DNA of 64,000 nucleotides from Mycobacterium simiae (GTDB taxonomy: Bacteria > Actinomycetota > Actinomycetes > Mycobacteriales > Mycobacteriaceae): positions 1,922,001 through 1,986,000 of the forward strand of contig NZ_AP022568.1 of NCBI RefSeq assembly GCF_010727605.1. The letters run 5' to 3'. How positions within the stretch are numbered: position 1 is the first letter of the stretch; every line of letters starts with the position of its first letter. The position numbers and the translations under genes were made by a program. Below, piece after piece: positions 17,867 to 27,060 of this stretch. The notes beneath the pieces were generated by a model, which was not told where the DNA came from, ran no database searches, and saw only the letters and a list, made by a program, of their open reading frames with translations.

Positions 17867-20040
17867 CCGCCGCGCGGCCCGGGCAGCTGACGCTGACCGC
17901 CCGGCTGAATACCTCAGCCGTCGACTCGCGCCGCGGTGTCGTCAGGATGCATCCGAATGCCCTTGCGGCTCTTGGCATTCGGGAGTGGGATGCGGTATCG
18001 CTGACCGGATCGCGCAGCACTGCCGCAGTGGCCGGGCTGGCTGACCGGGACATCCCGGTCAGTACCGTGCTGCTCGACGACGTGACGTTGTCCAACGCGG
18101 GGCTGCGCGAGGGCACCGCGGTGATTGTCAGCGCCGTCACGGTGTACGGCGCGCGATCGGTGACGCTGAGCGGCTCTACGCTTGCCACCCAGTCGATCAG
18201 CCCGGCGACGCTGCGGCAGGCGCTGCTCGGCAAGGTGATGACGGTGGGTGACGCGGTGTCGCTGCTGCCGCGCGACCTCGGCCCCGGCACCTCAACGTCG
18301 GCGGCCAGCCGGGCGCTGGCCGCGTCGGTCGGAATCAGCTGGACCTCGGAACTGCTCACTGTCACCGGTGTGGACCCCGACGGACCGGTGAGCGTGCAGC
18401 CCAACTCCCTGGTCACCTGGGGCGACGGGGTGGTGCCGGCCGCCGGTGTCGCGACGGCCCGGGCCGAACGGGTCGGCATCGCCGACCCGGCGATTCATGT
18501 CGACGATCTTCGGGGTTCGCAAGTGCAGGCCGGCAAGCTGGCCGAGTGGCTCAAGCTGGCCCTCGACGAACCGCACCTGCTGAAAACCCTTGGCGCCACC
18601 ACGAATTTGGGTGTGCTGGTGTCGGGTCCGGCCGGGGTCGGCAAGACGACGATGGTGCGCGCGGTGTGCGCGGGGCGCCGGCTGGTCGAGCTTGACGGCC
18701 CGGAGGCGGGTGCGCTGGCAGCCGAGGACCGGCTCAAGACAGTGGCCGCCGCGGTGACGGCGGTGCGTAACGGCGGCGGCGTGCTGCTGATCACCGACGT
18801 CGACGCGCTGCTGCCGGAGACCGCCGAGCCGGTGGCGGCGCTGATCCTGGCCGAGTTGCGCAACGCGGTAGCCACCGACGGCGTGGCGCTGATCGCCACC
18901 TCCGCGCGGCCGGACCACGTCGATCCGCGCCTGCGGTCCCCCGAGCTGTGCGACCGCGAACTCGGCCTGACGCTGCCTGACGGCGCCACCCGCAAGGCGC
19001 TGCTCGAGACGCTGCTCAAATCCGCCCCGACGGATGCACTGGACCTCGATGAAATCAGCAGTCGCACACCGGGTTTCGTGGCCGCTGATCTCGCTGCCCT
19101 GGTGCGCGAGGCGGCGCTGCGGGCGGCGTCGCGGGCCAGCGCCGACGGAGCGGCCCCCAAGCTGAACCAGGACGATTTGGTCGGTGCGCTCAGCGTCATC
19201 CGGCCGCTGTCCCGCTCGGCCAGCGAGGAGCTGACGGTCGGCAATGTGACACTCGACGACGTCGGCGACATGGCCGAGGCCAAGCAGGCACTCACCGAGG
19301 CGGTGCTGTGGCCGTTGCAGCATCCCGACACGTTCGCGCGCCTGGGGGTGGATCCGCCGCGCGGCGTACTGCTGTACGGACCGCCCGGCTGCGGCAAGAC
19401 GTTCGTGGTCCGCGCACTGGCCAGCACCGGGCAGCTCAGTGTGCACGCGGTCAAAGGTTCGGAGCTGATGGACAAGTGGGTGGGCGCCTCGGAGAAGGCG
19501 GTGCGCGAGTTGTTCCGCCGCGCACGGGATTCGGCGCCGTCGCTGGTGTTCCTCGACGAAGTCGATGCACTCGCGCCGCGGCGCGGGCAGAGTTTCGACT
19601 CCGGCGTCACCGACCGGGTGGTGGCGGCGCTGCTGACTGAGCTCGACGGCATCGACCCATTGCGCGATGTCGTCGTGTTGGGTGCCACCAACCGGCCCGA
19701 CTTGATCGACCCTGCGCTGCTGCGTCCCGGCCGGTTGGAGCGCCGGGTGTTTGTGGAACCACCCGATGCCGCCGCGCGGCGCGAGATCCTGCGCACCGCG
19801 GCCAAATCCATTCCGCTGAGCGCCGACGTCGACCTGGACGACATCGCGGCCGAACTCGACGGCTTCAGCGCTGCCGACTGCGTGGCCCTGCTGCGCGAGG
19901 CGGCGCTGACCGCGATGCGCCGGTCGATCGATGCGGCCCACGTGACCGCCGCCGACCTCGAGGCTGCCCGCACGGCGGTGCGACCATCGTTGGACCCCGT
20001 TCAGGTGGACTCGCTACGGGCGTTTGCCGAAACTCTCTAG
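17863..20040 (+). CDS. Cdc48-like tandem AAA+ ATPase (Rv0435c homologue)
   Basis: The 725-residue protein resembles archaeal/eukaryotic Cdc48/p97. An N-terminal double-psi barrel-like domain covers about residues 1-210. AAA domain 1 follows with Walker A GPAGVGKTT (about 250) and Walker B LLITDVDAL, then AAA domain 2 with Walker A GPPGCGKTF (about 507) and Walker B LVFLDEVDALAPRRG. The second domain has arginine-finger sequence RPGRLERR; the first D1 Walker B has Asp-Val-Asp rather than Asp-Glu, so D1 may be weakly hydrolytic. Such machines unfold or extract proteins from complexes or membranes. Overlap with pssA implies co-expression with phospholipid synthesis, but a direct link is not shown. 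Overlaps the convergent TetR gene by 27 bp. Confidence 0.92.
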   Translation: MTAARPGQLTLTARLNTSAVDSRRGVVRMHPNALAALGIREWDAVSLTGSRSTAAVAGLADRDIPVSTVLLDDVTLSNAGLREGTAVIVSAVTVYGARSVTLSGSTLATQSISPATLRQALLGKVMTVGDAVSLLPRDLGPGTSTSAASRALAASVGISWTSELLTVTGVDPDGPVSVQPNSLVTWGDGVVPAAGVATARAERVGIADPAIHVDDLRGSQVQAGKLAEWLKLALDEPHLLKTLGATTNLGVLVSGPAGVGKTTMVRAVCAGRRLVELDGPEAGALAAEDRLKTVAAAVTAVRNGGGVLLITDVDALLPETAEPVAALILAELRNAVATDGVALIATSARPDHVDPRLRSPELCDRELGLTLPDGATRKALLETLLKSAPTDALDLDEISSRTPGFVAADLAALVREAALRAASRASADGAAPKLNQDDLVGALSVIRPLSRSASEELTVGNVTLDDVGDMAEAKQALTEAVLWPLQHPDTFARLGVDPPRGVLLYGPPGCGKTFVVRALASTGQLSVHAVKGSELMDKWVGASEKAVRELFRRARDSAPSLVFLDEVDALAPRRGQSFDSGVTDRVVAALLTELDGIDPLRDVVVLGATNRPDLIDPALLRPGRLERRVFVEPPDAAARREILRTAAKSIPLSADVDLDDIAAELDGFSAADCVALLREAALTAMRRSIDAAHVTAADLEAARTAVRPSLDPVQVDSLRAFAETL

Positions 20041-20610
20041 CATCGCCCGCACCGTCGCCGCGACGTCGGCCTCCAGCCACGACGGCATCGGATCGTCGTG
20101 GGCGTGGCGCCGCACGACGGCATAGGGCAGGTCGGAGACCGCGCGCAAGACGGCGTCGACATTGCGGGAATCTCTGCGGCCGTAAAGTTTTCGGGCTAGG
20201 TCAGCGACCCGCTCGAGCAACGGGGCGTTCATCGCCGCGACTGTCTGCTGAAATTCGGCGTCGGGGACCTCATCGAACAGGTCCCCCGGGCGGATCGTCA
20301 ACAACAGCCGCGCGTCCTCGGGCTGAGCTCGGGCGAAGCTGATCGCGGATACCGCCATCGCGACCGCGGCCTCGCGCGGGGGGTGGGACTCCACTGCCAT
20401 CGCCCCGGCCTGGAATCGCTGTAAGGCACGCAGCCACGCTGCCGCCAGAATGCCGTCGCGGTTACCGAACCGGTGATACAGCGTGCCGGCCGGTGCACCA
20501 CTGGATTTCGCGATCGCGGCGACGCTGGCCGCGCGCGGTCCGCCGTTGAGCACCAGCGAACGAGCGGCGTCGAGAATCACGTCGGTTTCATGCTTCCGTG
20601 GTGGCGCCAT
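20014..20610 (-). CDS. TetR family transcriptional regulator
   Basis: The 198-residue protein has a TetR DNA-binding domain (SVAAIAKSSGAPAGTLYHRF, about residues 28-47) followed by GNRDGILAAAWL and a helical effector domain. It is divergent from the neighbouring hypothetical gene with only 21 bp between the two start codons, so both promoters and any operator must overlap these starts. Auto-control and control of the neighbour are likely. The 3' end overlaps the AAA+ ATPase gene. Confidence 0.87.
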   Translation of the reverse strand: MAPPRKHETDVILDAARSLVLNGGPRAASVAAIAKSSGAPAGTLYHRFGNRDGILAAAWLRALQRFQAGAMAVESHPPREAAVAMAVSAISFARAQPEDARLLLTIRPGDLFDEVPDAEFQQTVAAMNAPLLERVADLARKLYGRRDSRNVDAVLRAVSDLPYAVVRRHAHDDPMPSWLEADVAATVRAMLESFGKRP

Positions 20611-20631
20611 GATCTAGTACAGTCCTTCTAT

Positions 20632-21432
20632 ATGGAACGATTACCCTATATCGATGAGCATGCCATAACCGTCGCCGCCGATCGCGCCGACACGTGGTCG
20701 GCGCTGCTGCGCGTGATCTGTCGCGACCCGCATGACCCGTCCACCGTGCCACTCGGCTTCGTCCTCGACGAAGCACGCACTGCCGAACGGCTCGCACTGA
20801 AGGGCCGGCACCCGTTCGCGGTATACCGGTGGGTGTTCGAGCTGGAACCCGAGGCCGACGGCCGCACCCGGCTGCGCGCGGTGACGTGGGCCGCCTTTCC
20901 CGGCCTGCACGGCAAGATCTATCGGAGCATCGTCATCGGCACCGGCGCGCACCGGGTGGTGACCCGCGCAACGCTGAAACACGTTGCGGCAGCATTACAG
21001 TCCGAGCCGCTGGACAGCGGCAAGCCAGCATCGGACTACACGGACGTCTTCGAGGTCCCCATCCGGTATGGCGACGACCGCCCCGCCGAACAAATGTTCC
21101 GGGACGCGCTGAAAAGCCAGCCGGGCGGTGGCATCGTGCGGTGGATTCACCGGCACATCCTGAGATTCCGCCCGGCTCCGCCGTCCTGCCCCGAACAACT
21201 CATCGGCTGGCCGATCGTGCATTCGGATCACGACGAGATCGTGCTGACCACCAGCGGGCCGTTGATGCGCGGTGAGTTGACGTTGCGCCGCGAGGACGAC
21301 CTGCGCGCCACGCTCACCACTCGCGTGCATTACCGCCACGGCGGGGCACGCGCGGTGTGGGCCATGGTCGGGCCGCTGCATCGGATCGTGGCCCCGCGGC
21401 TGGTCGAGCGCGCCGTGACGATGACCCGGTGA
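20632..21432 (+). CDS. hypothetical protein, possibly SRPBCC/DUF2867-like
   Basis: From the ATG at 20632 the product has 266 residues and no signal peptide or membrane helix. The N-terminal part (YIDEHAITVAADRADTWSAL, ... YRWVFELEPEADGRTRLRAVTW) reads like a START/SRPBCC ligand-binding fold. A second part (about 150-266) resembles DUF2867-type proteins, with LTLRREDDLRATLTTRVHY. I cannot assign a function. It is the likely target of the divergent TetR regulator. An upstream in-frame extension to 20473 would run through the TetR gene and is rejected. Confidence 0.65.
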   Translation: MERLPYIDEHAITVAADRADTWSALLRVICRDPHDPSTVPLGFVLDEARTAERLALKGRHPFAVYRWVFELEPEADGRTRLRAVTWAAFPGLHGKIYRSIVIGTGAHRVVTRATLKHVAAALQSEPLDSGKPASDYTDVFEVPIRYGDDRPAEQMFRDALKSQPGGGIVRWIHRHILRFRPAPPSCPEQLIGWPIVHSDHDEIVLTTSGPLMRGELTLRREDDLRATLTTRVHYRHGGARAVWAMVGPLHRIVAPRLVERAVTMTR

Positions 21433-21632
21433 GCCAACGTCGCAGTGCCCTGCAGGTCGTCGAGGGAATCGACTTGTCGTGGGCCGCGGTCAACCCGGCG
21501 CTGGCCGGTCGCGGTGCGCTCTACCTCGAGGACTGCGCGATCAGCCGCGCCGTCGCCCCGTACGCATGTGACGAGCAGCGCGCGGCCGACTTCTGGGAAC
21601 TTTCCGAACAACTGTGTGCGCGGCGGGCCTGA
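21429..21632 (+). pseudogene. C-terminal remnant of a short-chain dehydrogenase
   Basis: A frame opening with GTG 21429 (overlapping the previous stop) would give about 67 residues. The part from DLSWAAVNPALAGRGALYLE to the end (DFWELSEQLCARR) is very like the last 50-60 residues of mycobacterial SDR enzymes, which end with a WAAxxP...LEDC...LWxLSxxL pattern. The cofactor and catalytic regions are absent, so this is a truncated remnant; whether it is translated as a small protein is unknown. It sits between the hypothetical gene and the convergent crotonase gene. Confidence 0.6.
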
Positions 21633-21635
21633 GCC

Positions 21636-22466
21636 TCACGGCTCCGGCAGGTCCGTCCAGTCCTGGGACACCCGGGCGCCGAACCGCGGCGTGCGCTTCT
21701 CGACGAAGGCGGCGGTCCCTTCCCGGGAGTCGGGCGTCCCCAGCACGCGGTGGTGCAGCTGGGTTTCTAGCGATGCCACCTGGCACGGCGTGTAGCCGCG
21801 AATCGCACTGTCCCATAACAGCCGCTTGGACAACGCGGCCGACATCGGGGCCACGTTGACCGCGATGTCGCCGGCCAGCGCAAGCGCGTGACCGAGCACA
21901 TCCGCGGCGGGCAGTGCCCGGTTGGCAATGCCGAGGCGCACCGCCTCGTCCCCATCGAACGTACGGCCGGTGAGCAAAACCTCGGCCGCCACGCCGAGAT
22001 TGGTCAGGTGGGTCAGCGTCCAGTGCGCCATGCAGTCGGCTATCACCCCGCGACGCACCTGCACCACACCGTATTTCGCGTCTTGGGCGGCGATACGGAT
22101 ATCCGCCTGCAGCGCGATGGTCAGTCCGATGCCGATGGCGTGTCCATTGAGCGCGGCGATCACCGGTGTACGCAGCTCGAAGGCCGGCGGATCGATCGGC
22201 GCGGCCGAGAATGCGGCATCGTCGTCCGGCCGGTCGAATGGTGTTGCACCGCCAGCGAAGTCGGCACCGGCGCAGAAGGCCCGGCCTGCCCCGGTGACCA
22301 CGATCGCGCGGACGTCATCGTCGTCGTCGCATTCCCGGTAGGCCTGGCTCAGCTGGTCGCCCATCGCGGCGGTGTACGCGTTGAGGTGAGCGGGCCGGTT
22401 CAGGGTGAGTAGTGCCACGCCCCCGTCGACCTCGACCAGTACGGGACTGGCTGGCGAGGTGCTCAT
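21636..22466 (-). CDS. enoyl-CoA hydratase/isomerase family protein
   Basis: The 276-residue product from the ATG at 22466 has the crotonase fold. LLTLNRPAHLNAYTAAM opens the first beta-beta-alpha units. The oxyanion hole segment is GAGRAFCAGADF, and the second is ALNGHAIGIGLTIALQADIR. The usual catalytic Glu positions are hard to place (QVRRGVIADCMAHW lacks the common pattern), so it may be an isomerase, a hydrolase or another crotonase activity rather than a true hydratase. The start overlaps the upstream LLM gene stop (ATGA), so the two form an operon. In-frame codons to 22547 lie inside the LLM gene and are rejected. Confidence 0.85.
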   Translation of the reverse strand: MSTSPASPVLVEVDGGVALLTLNRPAHLNAYTAAMGDQLSQAYRECDDDDDVRAIVVTGAGRAFCAGADFAGGATPFDRPDDDAAFSAAPIDPPAFELRTPVIAALNGHAIGIGLTIALQADIRIAAQDAKYGVVQVRRGVIADCMAHWTLTHLTNLGVAAEVLLTGRTFDGDEAVRLGIANRALPAADVLGHALALAGDIAVNVAPMSAALSKRLLWDSAIRGYTPCQVASLETQLHHRVLGTPDSREGTAAFVEKRTPRFGARVSQDWTDLPEP

Positions 22467-23485
22467 CGGCGTGCCGGGCTGTGCTGCAAGGCGTCGATCA
22501 GGGCGGCGATGTCGGCGCTCGGCGGCGTGTATCCCGGAAAATAGCAACAGATTTCGTCGACGTGGTCGCCGAACCGTTCGGCGATCTGCTTGGCGCAGTC
22601 ATCGGGTGAGCCGACGATACCGATGCGGGTGACCATCTCCTCGGTGATCAGGGCGCGCATCTCGGAGAAACGCGCCTGTTTGGACAGCGCGTTGAGTTCG
22701 GGCTGCAGCTCCGCCCAGCCCTCGGCCTCGAGGACCGGCAGGTACGCCGGTGTCGAGCCGTAGAACGCGATCAACGACGCGACGCCGTTGACGGCCGCGC
22801 TCAGGTCGGATTCGGTGCTGCCGACCGCCACCATGACCTGGGCGATCAGGTCGAAGTCGGTGGCGGGCCGGCCCGCGCGGCGCAGTCCTTCGCCGATGGC
22901 GGGTAGGGTACGTTCGGCGAAGTGCCGGGCGCTGTTGAACGGCATGACGAGTAGCCCGTCGGCGACTTCGGCGGCGGTGCGCGTCATGATCGGTCCCAGC
23001 GCACCCATCAGCACCGGCGGCGGCCCGAAGGGGTTGGGGCCCGGATTGAAGTTGGGCGCCATCAGGGTGTGGGTATAAAACTCCCCGCGAAAGTTCAACG
23101 CGGCCTGGCCTTCCCACGCCGCGAAGATCGCTTTGATCGCCGCGATGGTCTCGGCCATGCGTGCGGCCGGCCGGTCCCATGTGCTGCCGTAACGCTTTTC
23201 GATGTGGGCCTTGATCTGCGAACCCAGCCCGAGCCGGAACCTGCCACCGCTGAAGACCTGCAAGTCGTAGGCGGCGTGGGCCAGGTGCAGCGGGCTGCGC
23301 GGGCCGGCGATCGCGACGTTGGTCATCAGCTCGAGGCTGGTCTCCCGGGCGGCGACGAGCAGCGGAAAGAAGACGTCGTGCTGGCCTTCGAAGGTGAACA
23401 GCCCATCGGCACCGGTTGCCGCGATTTCGGCTGCACTCGCCGAGGCGCCCGTCGGCGATCCGTTGACCTGCAGATGTACTTTCAC
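22463..23485 (-). CDS. LLM class F420-dependent oxidoreductase
   Basis: The 340-residue TIM-barrel protein is of the luciferase-like superfamily. Characteristic strands are GADGLFTFEGQHDVFFPLL, ELMTNVAIAGPRSPLHLAHA, SGGRFRLGLGSQIKAHIEKR, and the late IVGSPDDCAKQIAERF. These fit the mycobacterial F420-dependent subgroup (TIGR03617-like). The reaction is unknown. Translational coupling with the crotonase gene suggests a joint role on an acyl-CoA or lipid-like substrate. Not part of the M. tuberculosis order here as I recall it. Confidence 0.85.
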   Translation of the reverse strand: MKVHLQVNGSPTGASASAAEIAATGADGLFTFEGQHDVFFPLLVAARETSLELMTNVAIAGPRSPLHLAHAAYDLQVFSGGRFRLGLGSQIKAHIEKRYGSTWDRPAARMAETIAAIKAIFAAWEGQAALNFRGEFYTHTLMAPNFNPGPNPFGPPPVLMGALGPIMTRTAAEVADGLLVMPFNSARHFAERTLPAIGEGLRRAGRPATDFDLIAQVMVAVGSTESDLSAAVNGVASLIAFYGSTPAYLPVLEAEGWAELQPELNALSKQARFSEMRALITEEMVTRIGIVGSPDDCAKQIAERFGDHVDEICCYFPGYTPPSADIAALIDALQHSPARR

Positions 23486-23529
23486 TCAACCGTCCAGTCA
23501 CCCAATCGATGCCCTATAAAAGCACACCG

Positions 23530-24174
23530 CTATTCCGACAGCTGGAACTCCACCATCTCGGCGACCGTGTCGACCGCCTCGCGCAGTGCCGCCAGCCGGG
23601 CCGTCGCCGACGGCGCCGACAGCACGGCATAGCGGTCGGCCACTCCGATCGGAATGCGAGATGCCAAGGCGAACAGCCGCTGTCCCGCGTCGGGGTGGCC
23701 CGGGCCCAGGACCACATCGCGGTCCGGCAGCACGGCGCCGCGCGACTCGGCGATGCGCTCGAACAATGCCATCATCTTGTCCTCGACGTCGGCAAGCTGG
23801 GCCTGGGTGACCGGATCGCCGTCCTCATCGGGCCACCGGCGTACCGACGCCCTCGGGTAGGGCTCGTCGGGCAGCCACTCGCACACTCGGATTCGTTCGC
23901 CGGTTCGGCAGCGCAGCGCATAGCGCTCGGCGCCCGCATCGATGCATTCATCGATGCGGCACAGCACGCCCACATCGCAACGCTCGTCACCACCACCGAC
24001 CTCCCAGCCGCGGGAGATCAGGACGACGCCGAACGGTTCGCCGGTGTCGAGGCAGTGCCGCACCAGCGCAACATAGCGCGGTTCGAAAATTCGCAGCGGC
24101 AGATCCTGATTCGGCAGCAGTGCCACCTCCAGCGGAAACATCGCCAGCTCAATCGTTTCCGGATCCGCCATCAC
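23530..24174 (-). CDS. Lon N-terminal (LON substrate-binding) domain protein, Rv0434 homologue
   Basis: The 214-residue protein carries only the LON substrate-binding domain. It starts with IELAMFPLEVALLPNQDLPLRIFEPRY, a hallmark of this family, and ends in a helical bundle. No ATPase or protease part is present, and the length is normal for such stand-alone proteins (Rv0434, 217 residues). Role unknown; possibly a protein-binding adaptor. It lies 6 bp from the ligase gene in the same direction, probably in one transcript with sodC. Two ATG codons in a row open the frame. Confidence 0.85.
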   Translation of the reverse strand: MMADPETIELAMFPLEVALLPNQDLPLRIFEPRYVALVRHCLDTGEPFGVVLISRGWEVGGGDERCDVGVLCRIDECIDAGAERYALRCRTGERIRVCEWLPDEPYPRASVRRWPDEDGDPVTQAQLADVEDKMMALFERIAESRGAVLPDRDVVLGPGHPDAGQRLFALASRIPIGVADRYAVLSAPSATARLAALREAVDTVAEMVEFQLSE

Positions 24175-24180
24175 ACCAAC

Positions 24181-25311
24181 CTAGATGTCCAACTCGCCTA
24201 CCAACGCGTCGACGACTGCGCGCAGATCGCCGTCGTGCTCTTCGGCCACCCGCCGCTGTCGCTGATAGGAGGCGCCGTCGCGCCAGATGCCTTCCACCGC
24301 GGCCAGTTCCTCGCTGCAGTGCAGGGACTTGGCGACTGGCTCCAGCCGGGTCAGCACGTCGGCGAGATCCTCGGTGACCAGGCGCTCGTTGCTGTCGGCG
24401 TCCAGGATGATCACCGCGTCCAGACCATAGCGCGCCGCGCGCCACTTGTTCTCCTGGTTGTGCCACGGCGGCATGGTCGGCAGCGACTCGTCGGCTTCCA
24501 GACGGCGGTCCAGGTCTACCACCAGGCAATGCGTCAACGCGACCAGCGCACTGAGCTCGTGCAGGTTGGAAACCCCGTCGCAGACCCGAACCTCGATGGT
24601 GCCCAGCCGCGGCGAAGGCCTGATGTCCCAACGGACTTCGTCGACGTGGTCAATGATGCCGGTCTTCTTCTGGTCGTAGACGAACCCTTCGAATTCGGCC
24701 CAGGTCTGAAACTGGAACGGCAATCCGGCCGTGGGCAACTGCTGAAACATCATGGCCCGGTTGCTGGCGTAGCCGGTGTCCACCCCGGTCCACCATGGCG
24801 ACGACGCCGACAGGGCCAGCAGGTGGGGGTAGTACTGCAGCAGTGACGTCATGATCGGCATCACCTTGTGCGCCGAGGAGATTCCCACGTGCACATGCAC
24901 ACCCCAGATCAGCATCTGCCGGCCCCACCATTGGGTGCGCTTGATCAGCTCGGCATACCGGGGTGCGTCGGTGAGCTTCTGGGTGGTCCACTGGGCGAAC
25001 GGGTGCGCACCGGCACAGAACAGCTCCATGCCGCGGTCACGCACGATTTGGCGTGCCGGACCCAAAGTTTCGCGCAGATCCTCCATCGCCTGTCCCGTGC
25101 TGTCACAGATGCCGCTGACCACCTCGACCGTGTTGCGCAGTAATTCCTTGTGAACGCGCGGGTTTTCGCCGATCTCGGCGATGACGGCGGTGGCCTCGTT
25201 GCTCAGGTCGCGGGTCTGCGCGTCGACAAGCGCGAACTCCCATTCCACACCGAGGGTTGGCCGCGGCGAGCGGGTGAAACCGATGTGCGAGCTGGCCCTG
25301 CTACCCGGCAC
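24181..25311 (-). CDS. glutamate--cysteine ligase type 2-like carboxylate-amine ligase
   Basis: Read from GTG 25311, the 376-residue protein matches Rv0433 in length and start ([12 protein letters not shown], then [16 protein letters not shown]). Family motifs are [10 protein letters not shown] (ATP/metal Glu pair), [37 protein letters not shown] and [13 protein letters not shown]. YbdK-type enzymes have weak glutamate-cysteine ligase activity in vitro. Mycobacteria make mycothiol and not glutathione, so the true amine and acid substrates are open. It overlaps the end of sodC by 11 bp; alternative TTG/GTG starts up to 25329 exist. Confidence 0.9.
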   Translation of the reverse strand: MPGSRASSHIGFTRSPRPTLGVEWEFALVDAQTRDLSNEATAVIAEIGENPRVHKELLRNTVEVVSGICDSTGQAMEDLRETLGPARQIVRDRGMELFCAGAHPFAQWTTQKLTDAPRYAELIKRTQWWGRQMLIWGVHVHVGISSAHKVMPIMTSLLQYYPHLLALSASSPWWTGVDTGYASNRAMMFQQLPTAGLPFQFQTWAEFEGFVYDQKKTGIIDHVDEVRWDIRPSPRLGTIEVRVCDGVSNLHELSALVALTHCLVVDLDRRLEADESLPTMPPWHNQENKWRAARYGLDAVIILDADSNERLVTEDLADVLTRLEPVAKSLHCSEELAAVEGIWRDGASYQRQRRVAEEHDGDLRAVVDALVGELDI

Positions 25312-26008
25312 CAATGACACCGCACGCAACTCGCTTGCCGGAGTCTCCGGTGCTCATCGTCATCGAGTCGGGACCCGGTGTGCCGCCGAGGGTCTGGTTG
25401 TAGCGCTCCGGTGGGATATTGCCGAAATTATCGGCGCCGGCGTGGATGATGATGGCGGTCTTTTCACCGCTCAACAGGTCTTCCATCGTGAAAGCGTCCG
25501 TGGTGGTCACCAGCTGACCGGTTCCGTCCTTGCGCACCTGTAGCGAGGTGAGGTCGCCGCTTTCGGGTTCGGTGGTGTGGCCAGGCGCCTGGTAATGACC
25601 GCCGGCAGACAGGAAGTCGCCGGGCGCGCCGCCGGTGGGGGCAACCGAATTAGGTTCGCATTTGCCGACTTTGTGGATGTGCACGCCGTGGAAGCCTGGC
25701 GTGATCCCGCCTGCCCCGGTCGTGGCGATCGTGATCGTGGCGTAGCCGTTGCTGAAGTCGAACATTGCGGTCGCGACCTGGGTGCCGTCCGGCGCGCGCA
25801 GGCGGGTGGTGATACTCGGCTTGCCGGCGCTGGCACCCTCGGCCGCCGCGGATCCCGACGGCGCGGGCGATCCCGTCCAGATGGACGGCGTGGTGCCCGG
25901 CACCGAGGACGCGTGTTGGGGCGACGAGCACGCACTCAACGCAGCGGCGACACTGGCCGCGGAGAGAGTGGCGACAACGACCTTGCGGTGACCGGCGGGC
26001 TTAGGCAT
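25301..26008 (-). CDS. sodC: periplasmic copper superoxide dismutase lipoprotein
   Basis: Converts superoxide to hydrogen peroxide and oxygen outside the cytoplasmic membrane. The 235-residue precursor has a lipoprotein signal ending LSAC (Cys27), a Ser/Ala/Pro-rich linker, and a Cu,Zn-SOD barrel. Metal histidines are visible in [21 protein letters not shown] and [12 protein letters not shown], and the electrostatic/active Arg region is [10 protein letters not shown]. The M. tuberculosis counterpart (Rv0432) is known to work with copper alone; here the usual zinc loop is also shortened. It precedes the ligase gene with an 11-bp overlap. Confidence 0.95.
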   Translation of the reverse strand: MPKPAGHRKVVVATLSAASVAAALSACSSPQHASSVPGTTPSIWTGSPAPSGSAAAEGASAGKPSITTRLRAPDGTQVATAMFDFSNGYATITIATTGAGGITPGFHGVHIHKVGKCEPNSVAPTGGAPGDFLSAGGHYQAPGHTTEPESGDLTSLQVRKDGTGQLVTTTDAFTMEDLLSGEKTAIIIHAGADNFGNIPPERYNQTLGGTPGPDSMTMSTGDSGKRVACGVIGAG

Positions 26009-26040
26009 AGCGGAAGCCTAACCCGGCGCGTGTCTGTGAG

Positions 26041-26520
26041 TCAGCCCGTCACCACGACGATGACGCCGGGCGGCTCACCGGAAAGGGCGGGGATGCGTGG
26101 TTCGACGGCGGCCCCCAGGTTCTTGCCCACCGCGTCGGCGGTGGCGTGCTCACCCTCGGCGTCGGTGAAGTACACGGTCGTCACCGTCACGTCGGGCAGC
26201 GACATGTTCCCCACGTCGACGACTTTGAAGCCGGCGGCCTTGAGTTGGTCCGCGGTACGCCCGGCGACGCCGTCCTTGCCGGAGATGTTGTACACGTGCA
26301 CCTCGGCCTGGGTGGCGGGCTTCGGGCTCGTCGAGGTCGCCGGCGTGGCGCTGGCGGAACTGGTCACGCTCGAGCCAGCCGAGGCCGAGTCGTCGTCGGA
26401 CTTACCCGACGAGCTCAGCGCCTGCCAACCGAGCAGTAAGAAGATGACGCCGAGGAACAGCAGCACCATCACCATGGCCCGCAGTGGGAGCCCCGTCGAG
26501 TCGGGCACGCGCTCTTTCAT
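26041..26520 (-). CDS. virR: LytR C-terminal domain membrane protein VirR
   Basis: The 159-residue protein has one N-terminal transmembrane helix (about residues 14-34, AMVMVLLFLGVIFLLLGW), a Ser/Thr/Pro-rich spacer, and a LytR_C domain (about 72-157, beginning VHVYNISGKDGVAGRTADQL). It corresponds to Rv0431 (VirR), which limits extracellular vesicle release and affects cell-wall permeability; an old name is tuberculin-related peptide. LytR_C proteins without the catalytic LCP domain probably assist cell-wall polymer attachment. It lies 32 bp before sodC and 19 bp after the DUF3263 gene on the same strand. Confidence 0.92.
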   Translation of the reverse strand: MKERVPDSTGLPLRAMVMVLLFLGVIFLLLGWQALSSSGKSDDDSASAGSSVTSSASATPATSTSPKPATQAEVHVYNISGKDGVAGRTADQLKAAGFKVVDVGNMSLPDVTVTTVYFTDAEGEHATADAVGKNLGAAVEPRIPALSGEPPGVIVVVTG

Positions 26521-26539
26521 CGAGCCCTACTGTAGCTAC

Positions 26540-26848
26540 TCAGGTCACCTCGAAGCCGAGGCGCCGGGCGGCGCGCGCCTTCTGCCGGCTGGCACGTAGC
26601 CGCCGTAGCCGTTTCACCAGCATCGGGTCGGCGGCCAGCGCCTCGGGCCGATCCACCAACGCGTTGAGCACCTGGTAATACCGGGTTGCCGACATCGAGA
26701 ACAGCTCTTTGATCGCGTCTTCCTTGACACCGGCGAACTTCCACCATTGCCGTTCAAAGGCCAATATGTCGTGTTCGCGTCGGGTCAGCCCATCGGCGAT
26801 CTCAGCATCGTCCCCCGATCGATTTGCCCGCGCCATGGCGCTGTCCAT
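26540..26848 (-). CDS. DUF3263 protein (Rv0430 homologue)
   Basis: From the ATG at 26848 the product is 102 residues, the same length as Rv0430 and near identical as I recall it. The central segment GLTRREHDILAFERQWWKF is the DUF3263 hallmark. The C-terminal third is a basic helix (RRLRASRQKARAARRLGF). Such small, very conserved actinobacterial proteins are thought to bind nucleic acid or to be regulatory, but the role is unknown. It begins the virR-sodC side of a 445-bp divergent region shared with def. A longer reading to 26893 is possible but not supported by the family length. Confidence 0.88.
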   Translation of the reverse strand: MDSAMARANRSGDDAEIADGLTRREHDILAFERQWWKFAGVKEDAIKELFSMSATRYYQVLNALVDRPEALAADPMLVKRLRRLRASRQKARAARRLGFEVT

Positions 26849-27060
26849 ATCGCTTCCCCTGGACCCTTCCGCCGAATTCCCTGTTGCTCGCATGACTTGA
26901 CTTACCTAGGGGCATGTTTCGGCGAATATTGAATCACGCCGCGAACCCTCAAGTCGTCATCCAGACCCGCGAGTCGGCCGATTGGCTTCATAGCTTGCGT
27001 CGCGGCCCTCTCTTCTCCCCCGCGCCCCTCGCCACTTCGCGGCTGGGAGGTACCCCCACA
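26849..27060. other. unique half of the DUF3263/def divergent intergenic region
   Basis: This stretch joins the DUF3263 start to the minisatellite. It is pyrimidine rich on the plus strand (for example CTCTCTTCTCCCCCGCGCCCC near 27008) and contains no gene I can support; frames that stay open here show only repeat-derived composition. Promoters for the DUF3263-virR-sodC block must lie here. Confidence 0.5.

Noticed and set aside
18292..19973. Two long minus-strand frames inside the AAA+ ATPase gene
   Set aside because: High-GC codon use leaves antisense frames open; Walker motifs and homology are on the plus strand.
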